DNA from: a bacterium
GTDB taxonomy: Bacteria > Thermosulfidibacterota > Thermosulfidibacteria > Thermosulfidibacterales > JALWSI01
DNA length: 6,773 nt
Direction of reading: 5' to 3'
NCBI GenBank assembly: GCA_027080315.1
Contig: JALWSI010000099.1
Location: forward strand, 1 to 6,773
Numbering within the stretch: position 1 is the stretch's first letter; each line of letters opens with the position of its first letter. Below are positions 6,064 to 6,773 of this stretch, one piece after another. A program made the position numbers and the translations under genes. The notes beneath the pieces are model-generated. The model saw only the letters and a program-made list of their open reading frames with translations. It was not told the origin of the DNA and did not search any database.

Positions 6064-6773
6064 ATGGGAGCTCAGTTTGCAAAAGATACCACCTCAACTG
6101 AGCTTTTGGACTACTTTGTTGATGCCCCCTCTCGGACGGCAGATCACCTATTTAAACATAGATCGCCTTTCTTAAAGGGGGTGAGCAGCAAGGCTTTTAG
6201 GTGGTTCTTTTTCAATCTTCCTGCTTTGAGGGTCCGTAGCGAAGACAGGCGCTTTTTGAAGGGAATGGCAGAGGTGTTGGGTTACAACGGATTTGATCTG
6301 GTGGTCACCTTTGCTGCTCCTGACATCTTCAATTTTCTTGTGTATCTGGGCTGTGCCCTTACGGGCAAGGGATTGCCCCATGTGCTTCCCCTCTGTTCCT
6401 CCTTTGTGGTGCTCCCTGAGGTTAGCGCAGATGGTGCTCTTTGCCACGGAAGAAACCTGGACTATGCAGGTGGTCCTTTGTGGTCCAATAGCCAATCCTT
6501 TGTGCTTGTTGAGCCTGAAAAAGGGGTTCCCTTTGTTATGGTTACAGGTGAAGGGCTCTATTTACCGGGCATCACAGCCACCAATAAAGAGGGAATAACC
6601 GTTGGGGTTAACATGCTTTTTGTACGGGGCTACGGGATACTAAAGAGGCCTGTGCTCACAATTCTATCTGAAGTTATCTCTCAGGCACGTTCTTTAGAGG
6701 ATGCAGAAAGGATCTTAAAGTCCTCTTCTACCTTTTCAGGTTGGGGAGCTATGATATCTGACGCTAACTCTGG
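6064..6773 (+). CDS. C45-type Ntn hydrolase / acyl-CoA:6-APA acyltransferase-like protein (partial)
   Basis: The frame is open from the ATG at 6064 to the right edge (236 complete codons, C-terminus missing). The diagnostic block is LCSSFVVLPEVSADGALCHG followed by RNLDYAG (110-136). In Ntn hydrolases of the C45/choloylglycine-like group, the precursor cleaves itself before a cysteine, here most likely Cys111, and that cysteine becomes the nucleophile; the GRNLDY motif that follows is conserved in the family. The later GEGLYLPGITATNKEGITVGVN (162-183) and WGAMISDANSG fit the same fold. The 110-residue stretch before Cys111 would be the propeptide, similar in size to that of fungal penicillin acyltransferase. 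No signal peptide is seen, so it may act in the cytoplasm. Upstream in-frame stops at 6010 and 6016 bound the start; AAAGGAG at 6046-6052 is an acceptable ribosome site. The substrate, probably an amide, is unknown. Confidence 0.82.
   Translation, partial: MGAQFAKDTTSTELLDYFVDAPSRTADHLFKHRSPFLKGVSSKAFRWFFFNLPALRVRSEDRRFLKGMAEVLGYNGFDLVVTFAAPDIFNFLVYLGCALTGKGLPHVLPLCSSFVVLPEVSADGALCHGRNLDYAGGPLWSNSQSFVLVEPEKGVPFVMVTGEGLYLPGITATNKEGITVGVNMLFVRGYGILKRPVLTILSEVISQARSLEDAERILKSSSTFSGWGAMISDANS

Noticed and set aside
1-6773. CRISPR array, insertion sequence, tRNA, rRNA or phage genes
   Set aside because: No regularly spaced repeats, transposase-like frames, cloverleaf patterns or rRNA segments were recognised on either strand by eye.

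Overview
The window carries six protein-coding genes, two of them cut by the window edges, in a compact bacterial layout with short intergenic gaps. Base composition is mixed: roughly half G+C in most genes and about one third in one stretch (4381-5160). Arginine is written mostly AGA/AGG and ATA is common for isoleucine, a pattern often seen in thermophilic bacteria. A transmembrane chemoreceptor implies a motile, chemotactic cell. The exported single-Cache protein, the PAS-containing receptor, the Trm112-like zinc ribbon and the C45-type hydrolase would fit an anaerobic Gram-negative lineage such as Desulfobacterota or Synergistota. That placement is inference; no rRNA or other marker gene is present.

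Layout. (1) 1-1759, minus: a DUF2207 membrane protein with its C-terminal end outside the window. (2) 1760-1883: a divergent control region with two back-to-back promoters that share their -35 area. (3) 1884-2890, plus: a two-gene unit, a 60-residue Trm112/UPF0434 zinc ribbon followed after 2 bases by an amidohydrolase-2 family metal hydrolase. (4) 2891-2941: a short convergent gap filled by a strong GC-rich hairpin, probably terminating transcription from both sides. (5) 2942-5799, minus: a two-gene sensory unit. The first gene encodes a small secreted single-Cache protein and the second a 755-residue methyl-accepting chemotaxis protein (helical periplasmic sensor, HAMP, PAS, signalling hairpin). 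A long stem-loop with no U-tract lies between them. (6) 5800-6063: a second divergent control region with overlapping promoter candidates and an 8-bp perfect dyad. (7) 6064-6773, plus: the N-terminal part of a C45/penicillin-acyltransferase-like Ntn hydrolase, running off the right edge.

How the genes work together. The clearest functional unit is the Cache protein plus chemoreceptor. The exported Cache protein could bind a small molecule in the periplasm and present it to the receptor, whose own periplasmic part is all-helical; the PAS domain would add an internal (redox, energy or ligand) input. This is a hypothesis from gene order and domain content. The zinc-ribbon/amidohydrolase pair is tightly coupled in translation, but its substrate cannot be read from sequence. 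No CRISPR array, insertion sequence, tRNA or rRNA was recognised. I see no strong evidence for a wholly new system; the sensory pair with its intercistronic hairpin and composition step is the most interesting part.
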